Made by a program: the position numbers and the translations under genes. Below, piece after piece: positions 24,340 through 37,312 of a DNA stretch of 64,000 nt. Position 1 is the stretch's first letter, and each line of letters opens with the position of its first letter. Under the pieces are notes generated by a model. The model did not search any database. It saw nothing but the letters and a program-made list of their open reading frames with translations, and was not told the origin of the DNA. This stretch comes from Polytrichum commune (taxonomy: Eukaryota > Streptophyta > Polytrichopsida > Polytrichales > Polytrichaceae), in assembly GCA_950295325.1 (NCBI GenBank), contig OX485807.1:872501-936500 (forward strand), in the 5' to 3' direction.

Positions 24340-25678
24340 CAACTCCATAAATCCACCCCATTGGCGGTAACGGAAATGCCAGAAGGCCAGCCAGAGCTCC
24401 AGTCGAGGTAGAGCTTGTTCAGTTGCTGCACCGGATGACATCCACCATGCCCGAATTGCCAGAAACTTTATTTCGGCCTCCGCCATCGATTTCGCATTCT
24501 TGTATTGCTGGCATAGTATTCGATGCTGATATTGCAGGTCTTGACGGATATCGGCCTTGGTATGTTTCTCCAAGGACTGCGTCCAATGGAAAAGACAAGT
24601 CCTCTCTCTGTCCACCATCTTCTCAGACGCATCTCCACTTCCGTATATGATGCGAACAGCATTCCAGTTCGCTTGGGCATTATCGGCCATGAAACCTTTA
24701 AAATTGACTTTGTCCACTCCATGTTGAGCCATGAGAGCGTTCAGGTTCTTCCATACGACTGACTGGGCTGCAACATCTTTAGACTGCATGTCGCATACTG
24801 CGATGGTCATGACACGGCAATACGTAGAATCGTACACATGGCAAGCCATTGTCGTCCATGACCTGACCCGTTTGACATGGTCAAACATTATCCAGGAGTT
24901 CTCCAAGTCACCACCGGGATGCATTCGTTTGACCAGGTCGACTCCGCTGCCCGGTCCAACTTCGGACATCTTGAAGACAAAGACATTGTCCATGTCCGCT
25001 CCTTGCCCTGGAAACCTATTCTGCTGCACGAACCTCCAATTGCTAGCACCGTGTAACTTGGTAATACTGTCCATGACTCCAAAGCGACGCATAGTCCTGA
25101 AAGTGGTGACTGCGTTACGAATGTTGGGCAAGGTGAGGTGCTTACACCGATCGAAAATAACTTGTAGCTCGTCCAGCTCCAAGATCTTCTGTGGTTCACC
25201 ATCTTTAGCAAGGAGGAGTGGGCCCAGAACTTCCTCTGCAGTTTCGAGCACAATAGCGGAGCGAGTGGCTGATGGGGTGCGTTCGACCTGATCCCCAATC
25301 AAACTGTCTGTCAAATCGATGAAGTCCCGATGATCAACTGACTTGACGGGATGGGCATGAGATCCCAAGTGCACACAAGCCCTCGTCATGTGAGGTGTCC
25401 TAGTAACATAGTAAATCTTGGCAGTGCACAGAGTAACACAGGTGGGAGGGACGTTACAGGATTTGCAAACAACGGTCGAACCAGTGGGAGGCTTGGACCC
25501 TACTTCAAACAATTTCTCAGACAATCCTTCCCACTCTGTTTCATTCACTTTGGAAGTCCTGTGGTCTCGCTGAAGATACTCACAGGCAGGATTGTCGCAA
25601 CGGAGGTGGCCCAAACAAGAAGATGTACGAAACAAAAGCCTGAGATCATTCTAAATATTGGATGTAATTGTGCGAGAC
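24340..25678 (-). pseudogene. MULE/SWIM transposase-like gene, central exon with catalytic core
   Basis: It begins right after the solo LTR. A TAG lies in frame at 25653-25651, and the frame is open from there to the donor GTTG|GTAAGT at 24340. It contains a zinc-ribbon-like 'HLRCDNPACEYLQRD...CKSC' part. The MULE core follows, with 'HVYDSTYCRVMTIAVCDMQS', then 'FMADNAQANWNAVRIIYG' (a candidate catalytic Asp in MADN) and 'RERTCLFHWTQSLEKHTK'. Plant MULE transposases have a comparable D...D...E order with C/H residues after the second Asp. Family membership is clear. Whether this is a transposon gene or a host-domesticated relative is open. Confidence 0.8.
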
Positions 25679-27131
25679 TGTGAGGCCAAACCCCCCACCC
25701 TTAAGCGTCCGTAGTCCGAGTAGTGGGTTTGGGCTCACATTCCTCCGCGGTATTGGATTTGGACTTGGATGAGTCCATAGTGCAAGGTTCACCCTTCAAG
25801 TGGTCTTGGATTTAACTAGCTCCTTCATAAACCCAGCTCCTTCATAAACCCAGCTTCTTAGCTTATAACTAAACAAACCCAGCTCCTTCATAAACCCAGC
25901 TCCTTCATGAACCCACAACTTTGTAGTTGTAATCCCCAACTACCTCACTAATTATTCAAGCCCTTAACTAATCTTCCTACCTAATTTCCCTAATTCTACT
26001 AACAACCCCTTTCTAATCACACAATTCTTCTCTAATCCTAAAATCCTAAAATCCTAGAGAGGAGAGGGGGAGAGAGAATTTCCTAACTTCACTAAGACTA
26101 ACTAATCCACACAAGTATATTTTTGCACTCATCACAACATCAAGTGCTCAACTCTTAAACATGGAACTTGCAACCACGTGTATTCAAAACATGAACTTAA
26201 AGTACCACAAATTGGAATCATGAATTAACTTTAAAATCCTTCACGTCAACACTAATTCTACCAAGAGGTCAAGCCCTCTTCAAGGCTAACAAGCCTTGGC
26301 TCTCAAACTAAAAACTAAGCACACACATGTGTTCCAATATGGCTTCCCACACCCACACTTATAACTCGTGGGGTGCCTTGGAGCACAAAGGAAAGAGAGG
26401 ATGAGTGAGGGAAGAATGAAGGATTATATAGTAAGCTTGAGGGGGTGAGCACCCTCAAGGCTCACGATAAGCCCTTGAGATTTCCTCCTACTTAGTAGGC
26501 GCCAATCCTATCTTCTAAGCCTTCCTCCCTCAAATGATCAACAAGGATCCTAATTCGAACATTTAACTAGCCTTGGCTTTCTACCTACCACACTTTACCA
26601 AACTTGGGATGCTTCAACCCAAACTTAGCCTCCTTCGCTTTCCGCCGCCATAACTTTCTCCCCTTACTTTTCCAAATCGTCGCTCACCACTTAATTCAAA
26701 CCACGATGCTTAACTCGTGATTTGATTGGTGCTTTGAGAATTTGCTTATCCTCCACCTTGCATTCTTCCTTGGGCCTTCCCCATTAAGTGGCCATGATGA
26801 GGTGGTCCACTTGTGCGCTCCATGTGATCCTCCATTCATCCCAATTCGAATGCACTTGCCTCTTGAGTCACTTTGGTTGTCTCCATCCATTTGTACTAGC
26901 CTACTCACTAACTACTCAATCCAAGTTCTCCTTACCTATCCTCATTCACTCAAATCCTTCCGAAGGTAAAAACACAATAACAACTCACATCCTAGCCTCT
27001 TACAACATGGTACTTCTAAGACTAACATTTCACTCTTTTTATATTTTTGTGAAGTAACATGCTACTTCAAAGTGCATCAACTAACGTTTCAAGGGTCTAA
27101 GACTAAATGTGGGCACCCTTTTGGGCTCACA
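25679..27131. mobile_element. Solo LTR inserted in the MULE/SWIM gene (1453 bp)
   Basis: It starts TGTGAGGCCAAACCCCCCAC and ends TTTTGGGCTCACA. It is flanked by GAGAC at 25674-25678 and GAGAC at 27132-27136, a perfect 5-bp duplication. Sequence is almost identical to the 2102-bp LTRs at 43156 and 52465 apart from lacking about 557 bp (43295-43851 of the long form) and some short 'AGCTCCTTCATAAACCC' units. It sits between codons of one reading frame, so it disrupted the gene. Confidence 0.95.
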
Positions 27132-27888
27132 GAGACCAAGCATGGCCATCGTACCTTCTATCCATTCCACGAAGCAGCTTGGCCTTTGTATTCTGGCCAT
27201 GGTCACCTAAAGGTGGAAATTCAAAGATAACGTCCCCATCGTAACGAGGGGGAAGGTAATCAACCTGTTGGAGTCTGATGGCATCAAAGTTAATGCGAGA
27301 TAACACACTTTTGGACCGCTTACGAGCTCCAAGGCGCATCAATGAATGAACGATGCTGACAACAGGACTTGCCACAACCTTGGACTGACCAGGATTACGA
27401 GACGGACTAGGAGGAGGAGTTGTTTCCTTGCGAACTGCTTCTGTAGACAGCGAAGGTTGCAATTCACTCTCTGCTTTCAGAACTTCAACATCGTCATCGG
27501 AATCATCACTCAACTCATAAATTGTATTTAGACCGGGCTCAATTTTGACCTTAGACAGCACAGGTATCTCAACGCTAACAGTGGACGACTCCCTAGGTGT
27601 AATAAGTTCAGTTGAACACTCTAACATAGACTCGGAGACTCCATATACACGATATTTTCCAGGCTTCAGCAACCAGAACGCACCGACGTCATTCTCTACT
27701 ATAGTCTGACGAATTGCGTGTGAAACTAGACCGGTTTGATCGTCAAGAACTTCTTCTTCGACAAAGATAGTGACATCACGATACTGAAACCTCAAACTTA
27801 ATGTTGTACAAGTGACTATAGCATGACCGTCTTCACCTAATGGAAAGAGGACCGGAACAGAATGATGTTCAGCACGAAGCAGGGCCAT
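27132..27888 (-). pseudogene. MULE/SWIM transposase-like gene, 5' exon cut off by LTR
   Basis: The start chosen is ATG 27888 ('MALLRAEHHSVPVLFPLG'), because a similar short N-terminus is what I expect of this family and upstream sequence is non-coding. The encoded part has an N-terminal folded-looking region ('LSLRFQYRDVTIFVEEEV'), an acidic stretch ('YELSDDSDDDVEVLKAESEL') and a Ser/Pro region. It ends at 'YDGHAWSL' at the LTR junction. Removing the LTR and one GAGAC copy puts it in the same frame as the exon at 25678, with one intervening TAG. Confidence 0.75.
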
Positions 27889-28276
27889 AGTATTCCACAG
27901 AAAGTTGAACAAAACAAGTACTCTGAACATTGAAATGGCATGAATATATAACAGGTAAAAAATTACAGTGCAAACTGGCAATTTATGTCACAGTAAGGGG
28001 AATTTCAGAAGTTAATAGAGAGTCATGCAGAGAAAGCTGAAAGACGGCTGAATAACCAATTTTAGATGTAAGTCCAAGATATGTAAGAAACTGATATCTA
28101 TTTTAAACATAGTAGTCCAATACAAATAAAGCTATAGAGGTGGTCGTATCATATACACTCACAAGTTGTTATGTTTACATGTTTTCAAATAGTAGAATCC
28201 AATAACAGGCATAAATTCTAAACATGATAGTAGCTGTGGAATAAAAAATTCCAAACATTAGACTGCTACATTGTGA

Positions 28277-28705
28277 TTAACGACGAAGACGCTTATAAGG
28301 CCCTTTGCCATTTTTATCACCGTCATGTTTATGACAATGGTCAATCCCTAAACTATGAACTGCAGTGCATCCTGCGCAACCGAGTCCCTGACCTTGGAGA
28401 CGTGGGGCACTCCTTAATAGAGATCTAGAGTAAGTGCCCGGTTTAATAACCCCTACTCTAGAATAGGCATGAGTCTGTAAAGTAGACTTGTCCTCTATGA
28501 GCGTTGCAACATCCGCCTGCAAAGATGGAGTCCGTGGATGTGGAGTGTGAACAACGACCGCCGGAGTAACTGAGGAGTCAGGTGGGTTGGCAATCTTCAT
28601 GTTGTTGACGTCGGCAAAACCATCGATGGACAACGTGGTGTGAATTTGAGATGAACTAGGAGCACCCAAAGGAGCAAGGCTTGGGAGACTTGAGTCAGTA
28701 CCCAT
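28277..28705 (-). CDS. small protein with His/Cys cluster and basic tail (142 aa)
   Basis: The start is ATG 28705 (MGTDSSLPSLAPLG). The in-frame upstream start at 28768 would overlap a TATA-like TATATAAT at about 28757-28766, so the shorter form is preferred. The N-terminal two thirds are Ser/Pro/Thr rich. The C-terminus has 'GCAGCTAVHSLGIDHCHKH' (three Cys and four His, possible metal site) followed by the basic 'KNGKGPYKRLRR', a plausible nuclear localisation signal. It lies between the divergent MULE/SWIM and ParB-methyltransferase genes. I do not recognise the family. Confidence 0.5.
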   Translation of the reverse strand: MGTDSSLPSLAPLGAPSSSQIHTTLSIDGFADVNNMKIANPPDSSVTPAVVVHTPHPRTPSLQADVATLIEDKSTLQTHAYSRVGVIKPGTYSRSLLRSAPRLQGQGLGCAGCTAVHSLGIDHCHKHDGDKNGKGPYKRLRR

Positions 28706-29065
28706 TGGAGAAGAATATGATGAGATGAGATGAAGGAATGAGTACAAGTAAACGGGTATTATATACACCTAGGGTAGACACCAATGCCCGAATATTTGAT
28801 AACCTGTTAGATCAATTAATAGTCAATATTTATTTATGTAAATTTTGGACAACCTGTTTCATGTAGTATTAGAATGTAATACAATAATAGTCATTACTTT
28901 ATCAACACCAAATATCTGACATGGCAGGATACGATTATGTAGAGGGTTTAGGGTATTAATGCAGTGTGGATAAAGCGAGGAATAATTCCAGAAACTGCAG
29001 ATTAATTATCTAAATCCAAGAAAATGTGAACATAATGATGGCGGCGAGAGCATGTATTGTTAGAG
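28706..29065. promoter_or_regulatory. Divergent intergenic region, probable bidirectional promoter
   Basis: This 360-bp AT-rich gap separates the head-to-head small ORF (minus) and the 13-exon gene (plus). A TATATAAT-type box lies about 55 bases upstream of ATG 28705. No clear TATA box is seen for the plus gene. Confidence 0.4.
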
Positions 29066-32000
29066 ATGAACACTAGGTCGAGAGCGAGAGCAGATCGAGA
29101 AGTTAGGAGGACTATTGAAAAACAGAGGCGTATTGAGAGAAGGCAAAGGTTAGAATCAAGAGAGAGCTTAGGGACGCCGTACAACTTGCGGACAACAATG
29201 GGTAGACGAGGGGTTAATTCTTCTAGGGGCACAGGCAGAGGTTCCAAAGGGGAAAAAACGTTTGATGTTTCAGAGGTAGCTCCAGTAGTATTATTTCTTG
29301 TATCGGAGGAAGACAACGAAGTTGACAAAGGGGGCAGTGAGGTGATGTTTATGTGCAATCCTAATGATATTCTTTTATGTGCAATCATAATGTTAATTTA
29401 TATCACGGATAGTTAGAACAGTTGAGAACCATTAACTTCCCTTGTTGTGTGGGCAATGTGTTCTATGTTTGGTGTGGGATTGTGAATTGGGTTTGGTTGG
29501 AGTAGCTGGAACATGGAATGACGCAGACACAGGTTCAACCTCAGGCAACCTCCAGTGCCTCAACATCAGATCATAGTGAGGAGCAGGTTTGTAAAGATTG
29601 TTATCAATTGGTGAATTGTAGGGGTTTGGGTTAAGGGTAAGGGTTCTTTCCAATGCTAACAATGTCTTAGGCCAACTACATAGCTAACGAGCACAGGACA
29701 TATACACTTAACAGACACTAGGCGAATTCGATCGCCGGGATGATATTGGTGATCTTCGCGAAGCCAGCATGGATAATGAAGAGCAGCACATCGGGGAAGA
29801 GGTAGGTTGTCCCACACATAAATACTTGAATGTAATTTTTTTGCTTAGGGGTTTAGGGTGAGGGCGAGAGTGAGGGTTAAGGGTGAGTGTAATTTGAAAT
29901 TAGGCTAGAGGTGGGTATTTTTAATGAAATATGAAATTGAATTCTAGTTATGAAAAAAGGTGCCGAGACCGAAACCGAGATAGAGGTGCCGGACCGAGAC
30001 ACTCTTTTTGGGGTTAGAGGTATGTGTGGGTTGAATGTATTCTGAAATGAGGTTAGTAATGTTTAGGTTGAGTGTATTAGTGGGTTGAATGTATTCTGAA
30101 ATGAGTTTAGATATGTTTAGGTTGAGTGAATTCGTGGGTTGAATGTCTTCTAAAATGAGGTTAGTCATATTCAGGTTGACTTCAAAAGTGGGTTGAATGT
30201 AATCTGAAATTGAATTCTAGACATGGAAAACGGTGTCTCGGGACCGAGACAACCATTTTGGGTAGATGGTTGAGTGGGTGAGTCAAATCTGAAATTGAAT
30301 GTTTTATGAAATGAGGCTAGTTAGGTGAAGGCAGACTGTATGAGTGGGTTGAATATGATCTGAAATGAGGTTAGTTATACTTAGGTTGAGTGTATTAGAG
30401 TAGTGGGTTGAATGTATTCTGAAATAAGGTTAGTAGGTCTAGGCTGAATGTAATAGTTGGTTGAATGGAATCTGAAATTGAGTTCTAGGCTTGGAAATAG
30501 GTGTCTCGGGGCCGAGACAACCATATTGGGGCAGATGGTTAAGTGGGTTGAATCAAATCTGAACTTGAATGTTTTCTGAAATGAGGCTAGTTAGTGTGAA
30601 GGCTGAGTGTATTAGTGGGTTGAATAGGATCTGAAATGAGGCTAGTTATGCTAAGGTTAAGTGTATTAGTGGGAGGAATGCATTCTGAAATGAGGTTAGT
30701 AGGCCTAGGCTGAATGTAATAGTTGGTTGAATGAAATCTGAAATTGAGTTCTAGGCTTAGAAATAGGTGTCTCGGGGCCGAGACAACCATATTGGGGCAG
30801 ATGGTTGAGTTGGTTGAATCAAATCTAAACTTGAATGTTTTCTGAAATGAGGCCATTTAGGTGTAGGCTGAGTGTATTAGTGGGTTGAATACGATTTGAA
30901 ATGAGGTTAGTTATGCTAAGGTTGAGTGTATTAGTGGGTTGAATGCATTATGAAATGAGGTTAGTAGGTCTAGGCTGAATGTAATAGTTGGTTGAATGAA
31001 ATCTGAAATTGAGTTCTAGGCTTGGAAATAGGTGTCTCGGGGCCGAGACAACCATATTGGGGAAGATGGTTAAGTTGGATCAGTCAAATCTGAAATTGAA
31101 TGTTTTCTGAAATGAGGCTAGTTAGGGTGTAGGCTGAGTGTTTTAGTGGGTTGAATAGGATCTGAAATGAGGCTAGTTATGCTTATGTTGAGTGTATTAG
31201 TGGGTTGAATGCATTATGAAATGAGGTTAGTAGGTCTAGGCTGACTTTAATAGTTGGTTGAATGAAATCTGAAATTGAGTTCTAGTCATTGAAATAGGTG
31301 TCTCGGGACCGAGACAACCATATTGGGGCAGATGGTTAAGTGGGTTGAGTCAAATCTGAACTTGAATGTTTTCTTAAATGAAGCTAGTTAGGGTGAAGGC
31401 TGAGTGTATTAGTGGGTTGAATAGGATCTGAAATGAGGCTAGTTATGCTTAGGTTGAGTGTATTAGTAGGTTGAATGCATTCTGAAATGAGGTTAGTAGG
31501 TCTAGGCTGACTTTAATAGTTGGTTGAATGAAATCTGAAATTGAGTTCTAGTCATTGAAATAGGTGTCTCGGGGCCGAGACAACCATATTGGGGCAGATG
31601 GTTAAGTGGGTTGAATCAAATTTGAACTTGAATGTTTTCTGAAATGAGGCTAGTTAGGGTGAAGGCTGACTGTATTAGTGGGTTGAATATGATCTGAAAT
31701 GAGGCTAGTTGGGTTTAGGTTAAGTTTATTAGTGGGTTGAATATGATCTGAAATGAGGTTAGTTATGCTTATGTTGAGTGTATTAGTGGGTTGAATGCAT
31801 TATGAAATGAGGTTAGTAGGTCTAGGCTGAATGTAAGAGTTGGTTAAATGAAATCTGAAATTGAGTTCTAGGCTTGGAAATAGGTGTCTCGGGGCCGACA
31901 CAACCATATTGGGGAAGATGGTTAAGTTGGATCAGTCAAATCTGAAATTGAATGTTTTCTGAAATGAGGCTAGTTAGGGTGTAGGCTGAGTGTATTACTG

Positions 32001-35000
32001 AGTTGAATATGATCTGAAATGAGGCTAGTTATGCTTAGGTTGAATATATTAGTGGGTTGAATGCATTCTAGAATGAGGTTAGTTATGCTTAGGTTGAGTG
32101 TATTAGTGGGTTGAATGCATTCTGAAATGAGGTTAGTAGGTCTAGGCTGAATGTAATAGTTGGTTGAATGAAATCTGAAATTGAGTTCTAGTCATGGAAA
32201 TAGGTGTCTCGGGTCCGAGACAACCATATTGGGGCAGATGGTTAAGTGGGTTGAATCAAATCTGAACTTGAATGTTTTCTGAAATGAGGCTAGTTAGGGT
32301 GAAGGCTGAGTGTTTTAGTGGGTTGAATAGGATCTGAAATGAGGCTAGTTATGCTAAGGTTAAGTGTATTAGTGGGTTGAATGCATTCTGAAATGAGGTT
32401 AGTAGGCCTAGGCTGAATGTAATAGTTGGTTGAATGAAATCTGAAATTGAGTTCTAGGCTTAGAAATAGGTGTCTCGGGGCCGAGACAACCATATTGGGG
32501 CAGATGGTTGAGTTGGTTGAATCAAATCTAAACTTGAATGTTTTCTGAAATGAGGCCATTTAGGTGTAGGCTGAGTGTATTAGTGGGTTGAATACGATCT
32601 GAAAAGAGGTTAGTTATGCTAAGGTTGAGTGTATTAGTGGGTTGAATGCATTCTGAAATGAGGTTAGTAGGTCTAGGCTGAATGTAATAGTTGGTTGAAT
32701 GGAATCTGAAATTGAGTTCTAGGCTTGGAAATAGGTGTCTCGGGGCCGAGACAACCATATTGGGGCAGATGGTTAAGTGGATTCAGTCAAATCTGAACTT
32801 GAATGTTTTCTGAAATGAGGCTAGTTAGGTGTAGGCGGAGTGTATTAGTGGGTTGAATACGATCTGAAATGAGGTTAGTTATGCTAAGGTTGAGTGTATT
32901 AGTGGGTTGAATGCATTCTGAAATGAGGTTAGTAGGTCTAGGCTGAATGTAATAGTTGGTTGAATGGAATCTGAAATTGAGTTCTAGGCTTGGAAATAGG
33001 TGTCTCGGGGCCGAGACAACCATATTGGGGCAGATGGTTAAGTGGATTGAATCAAATCTGAACTTGAATGTTTTCTGAAATGAGGCTAGTTAGGTGTAGG
33101 CTGAGTGTATTAGTGGGTTGAATAGGATCTGAAATGAGGTTAGTTATGCTTAGGTTGAGTGTATTAGTGGGTTGAATGCATTCTGAAATGAGGTTAGTAG
33201 GTCTAGGCTGAATGTAATAGTTGGTTGAATGGAATCTGAAATTGAGTTCTAGGCTTGGAAATAGGTGTCTCGGGGCCGAGACAACCATATTGGGGCAGAT
33301 GGTTAAGTGGATTCAGTCAAATCTGAACTTGAATGTTTTCTGAAATGAGGCTAGTTAGGTGTAGGCGGAGTGTATTAGTGGGTTGAATGCATTATGAAAT
33401 GAGGTTAGTAGGTCTAGGCTGAATGTAATAGTTGGTTGAATGAAATCTGAAATTGAGTTCTAGGCTTGGAAATAGGTGTCTCGGGGCCGAGACAACCATA
33501 TTGGGGCAGATGGTTGAGTTGGTTGAATCAAATCTAAACTTGAATGTTTTCTGAAATGAGGCCATTTAGGTGTAGGCTGAGTGTATTAGTGGGTTGAATA
33601 CGATCTGAAAAGAGGTTAGTTATGCTAAGGTTGAGTGTATTAGTGGGTTGAATGCATTCTGAAATGAGGTTAGTAGGTCTAGGCTGAATGTAATAGTTGG
33701 TTGAATGGGATCTGAAATTGAGTTCTGGGCTTGGAAATAGGTGTCTCGGGGCCGAGACAACCATATTGGGGCAGATGGTTAAGTGGATTCAGTCAAATCT
33801 GAACTTGAATGTTTTCTGAAATGAGGCTAGTTAGGTGTAGGCGGAGTGTATTAGTGGGTTGAATACGATCTGAAATGAGGTTAGTTATGCTAAGGTTGAG
33901 TGTATTAGTGGGTTGAATGCATTCTGAAATGAGGTTAGTAGGTCTAGGCTAAATGTAATAGTTGGTTGAATGAAATCTGAAATTGAGTTCTAGGCTTGGA
34001 AATAGGTGTCTCGGGGCCGAGACAACCATATTGGGGCAGATGGTTGAGTTGGTTGAATCAAATCTAAACTTGAATGTTTTCTGAAATGAGGCCATTTAGG
34101 TGTAGGCTGAGTGTATTAGTGGGTTGAATACGATCTGAAAAGAGGTTAGTTATGCTAAGGTTGAGTGTATTAGTGGGTTGAATGCATTATGAAATGAGGT
34201 TAGTAGGTCTAGGCTGAATGTAATAGTTGGTTGAATGGAATCTGAAATTGAGTTCTGGGCTTGGAAATAGGTGTCTCGGGGCCGAGACAACCATATTGGG
34301 GCAGATGGTTAAGTGGATTCAGTCAAATCTGAACTTGAATGTTTTCTGAAATGAGGCTAGTTAGGTGTAGGCGGAGTGTATTAGTGGGTTGAATATGAAA
34401 TGAGGTTAGTTATGTATTGATTGTCTGTAGTAGTTGGTTGAATGTAATCTGAAATTGAATTTTACTTATGAAAGGGTGGGTGGTTGGCTAAGCTACTGTC
34501 TCCTCACTTAACTAATACATGTATTTTGCAGGTAGAAAACAACACAATGGAGGATGTTCATGCTCTTTCATTGTTTTCTCTAGACTATTCTGAAGAGGGT
34601 CAGGATGAGGATGAAGAGGGGCTTCCAGATAGAGATCCATATGAAGGGGATGAAGATGATATCAGGACCCGACAGAAACTTGATTCCGTTGCCACGATCT
34701 CTCGACTGAGAGTCCAACCCCTGAGTTCCTCCAGGTTCCATATTCCATTATGCAGAATGATGGCCATGCCTATGGTGAGGCCAACTCTCCCCAGTGATCT
34801 TGCTAAATTGGAGCGGGAGTTTGTGCATGGGTATAGAGAGGGTGCCTCTGTATTTTATGTCACAATAACAGATGAAGAAGGCAAAACACATGAGGTTACA
34901 GAAGCAGATATGGCATCCTGGGATCCCATTTGGAGTGCAAAAAATGAAGAATTCAACTCCTTTCTTCTGTCCGTTCCGGAGTTAGCCAGTTTTAAGAATT

Positions 35001-37304
35001 TGATGTTCTTTGTTTGTGACGGGAACCATAGGCGGCAGGCTTGGTTGAATCATATTGAACGCCTTCACAAAACAGAAGAGGCCTGGCATTCTTGTGTGGA
35101 TAGCATCCTCCTTGACACGAAGGGAAAAATTGGTGTTGTTATGCAAGTTATGCAAGTTATGCATGATATCAACAAGTAAGTTTTGTAAGTCCATTATCTA
35201 AGGTTTTCATCTATGTAATGTACATATATTATATTGTGCTTGTCTTTAATCTATGATTCTTACTTGTAGACATATGGAAGACTCTCACGTCAAGACGAAC
35301 ACAGTTCACACTCTATTTAGGGTGCAGAAGTATGGACTTATGCCGCTCGAACAGTACCAAGACATTTTGACTCCCTCTGACATTAAAAGGTGCAAGAAAT
35401 CTCAACATTCGAAGAAGACGTGGTATTCATTAAATCTGCATGTATTTACAAGCTTCATCTTCCAGGTATGATCTGATGTTGATGTTTGATGATGTGATTA
35501 CTCTTATATCTTTTCCTTTGCAACATTTGGTAATTGTAATTGACATTAGTATGTTATTGTTTGACTACAAACTACCTATGGTAATCCCTTTGCAGCACGA
35601 ACTGGCACAAGCTGCAGATGAGGGTGTTCGTCAACTTGTTGAGCAAACGGATGGAGAGGTTTCTGCTGCTGAAAAAGCAGCCGCCATGAAGGTCGCTGCT
35701 TTAAAGAAAGCCGAGGCACTTCATAAGAAAATGTCAAAACTAGTTTGTGTGGCAAACCCATATTTGACAGATGCATGGCTTCGGGAGGTATGTCCACTAC
35801 TTCAATGCCCATTTTGCATTGTCCAAGTAATTCATTAAACTCCATGATTCCAATATATTTCTCCATGGTTCACAGATTGCGCGTCACTATACTTTTAACT
35901 CAATTGCACCGGAGCTCAACTTAGAGAAATTGCAGTTGATCGCTACTGCAAAAGCATCACCCGCTTGTAAAATCAAATGGTTGGAATACTTCAATTCCTC
36001 TGCATCAACCCGTGAGGCCCGCAAACTGCCAACCAAGCCCACCAACGAGGAGAAATTGCAGGCATTCCTATCCAAGGCATGTTTTTGGGAAGGAGTGAGT
36101 ACATAACCCCTTGTCTACCCTTTAGTTCCGTTTGACCTTATTTGAGCACTTCCATTACTTCGGCCTTTCTCTAGGTCTGCCTCACGCTTATTTCAATATA
36201 TGAATCGGTTTTGTTCTGATTCTTGTTCTCGGCCTTGCTCACTCTGTTTCTACAGATATCCGATCAGGCTACCATTATCTTTGAAGACACTCTGCGCCAA
36301 GATAGACTGGCTATCAACTTTGATATACCCAGCGAGCCCTTGACCTTGGCTGCCTACATCGAGGACTGTAGAATGAAATTATGGGACAATGCGTTTCCCA
36401 CCTTCTTCCGAGGGCAGGAGGCTTTTAACAAAACTCACGAATTTGAGGGCTTCAACGGAACTGACTTGATTGTGAGAAGAGTACTCTTTCGGTAAGATTT
36501 ATCCTTCTCCAACTAGAATTCTTATATTGTCATATTGATTTGGTTGTTCACATGACATGTATTTTGATTGCAATGTATATAACGATGAGGTTTTTTTTAA
36601 CCCGCAGGTATTTCAAGTACGAGCTCCTTGCAAAAGGAGCAATAACAAAAGAAGATCTCCCAATATTTCTCTCTACATGGCTTGACAGGTCGAACTCAAC
36701 GTGCATGTTCTCAGCAAATCAACAGCGGACGTGGTCTACCTCGCATCTCACAGGAGGTGGATGGTACCTCGATTGTGCTCCTAGTTTCACTCCCTCCTTT
36801 GAAACTGAACTTAGGAAGTCCAGGGATGCAGTTGGAGAGTCTGGTGTTGAGATGGTTGATTTACAGGGCATTGAAGACGAGCACGAGAGGGCAAAGGCCC
36901 TCTCGCGACGTCTAGAAGAAGATAGGAAGAAAGCGCTTAAGGTGAAGGAAGCTGAGGAGAAAGCGGCCCAGAAAGAGATGGCAAAACTCCACAACTCTCT
37001 GGAGAAGACTAACAAGAGGGGGAAGAAAAAGATGAACCCCCCTCCAGAGCCAGAATGTAAGAGCCCACCTGCGCCTAGTCCTACATATGACTCTGGTTCT
37101 CATGCTCCAATTCAGTCTAGAGGAACCAAACGCGATTCCTCCTATGAGCAGTTAAGCCAAGGAATCCCTGTTTTCACATCGGTTGAGGAGAATGATGGCC
37201 AAGTTGGGGAGTGGATTAAAAACTTCTCACTAGAGCAAGTCCTTGGTGGCGACACGGGCAGCTTGAGTCCATTATATGACGAGTTAAAGAACTTCATCTC
37301 TAAG
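29066..37304 (+). CDS. ParB-like/DNA-methyltransferase fusion gene, exons 1-9 (ParB-like half)
   Basis: Exons: 29066-29275, 29506-29586, 29715-29801, 34532-35175, 35270-35465, 35596-35787, 35876-36094, 36256-36491, 36608-37304. All junctions are GT-AG and stay in frame across phases 0, 0, 0, 2, 0, 0, 0, 2, 0. This gives 854 codons before the large intron. The N-terminus is basic ('MNTRSRARADREVRRTIEKQ'), then acidic. Around residues 208-296 comes a segment ending 'FFVCDGNHRRQAWLNHI'. The GNHRRQA signature is that of the ParB/Srx nucleotide-binding fold (ParB: G-x-R-R-x-x-A). Later parts are helical and charged; the 'LSRRLEEDRKKALKVKEAEE' region is a predicted coiled coil. ParB plus DNA methylase fusions are known in bacteria and phages, which suggests lateral transfer. 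A role in DNA modification is inference. Confidence 0.75.
29840..34470. repeat. Intron-3 minisatellite with about 265-bp higher-order unit
   Basis: The basic phrase is GTGGGTTGAATGCATTCTGA, then AATGAGGTTAGT, then a spacer with TAGGCTGAGTGTATTA. It is organised into a roughly 265-bp unit that contains one palindrome GTGTCTCGGGGCCGAGACAA. I count about 16 palindrome copies, from 30228 through 34270 (for example near 30501, 31034, 31565, 32204, 32735, 33264, 33740). Copies become more alike toward 32-34 kb. ORFs in this stretch are repeat artefacts. The array lies wholly within intron 3 of the ParB-methyltransferase gene. Confidence 0.9.
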
Positions 37305-37312
37305 GTACCATA

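Noticed and set aside
26696-27057. ORFs of 70-89 codons repeated at 44822-45183 and 54131-54492
   Set aside because: They lie inside the LTR copies and overlap each other on both strands. Identity only reflects LTR identity.
29944-33764. Series of minus-strand ORFs with near-identical proteins ('NFRFHSTNYYIQPRPTNLIS')
   Set aside because: They are translations of the 265-bp minisatellite unit in one frame, with stops and starts set by the repeat. No independent coding signal.
29840-34470. CRISPR-like look of regular palindromic repeats
   Set aside because: Units are about 265 bp, the 'spacers' are themselves repeats, and the context is a eukaryotic intron. It is a minisatellite.
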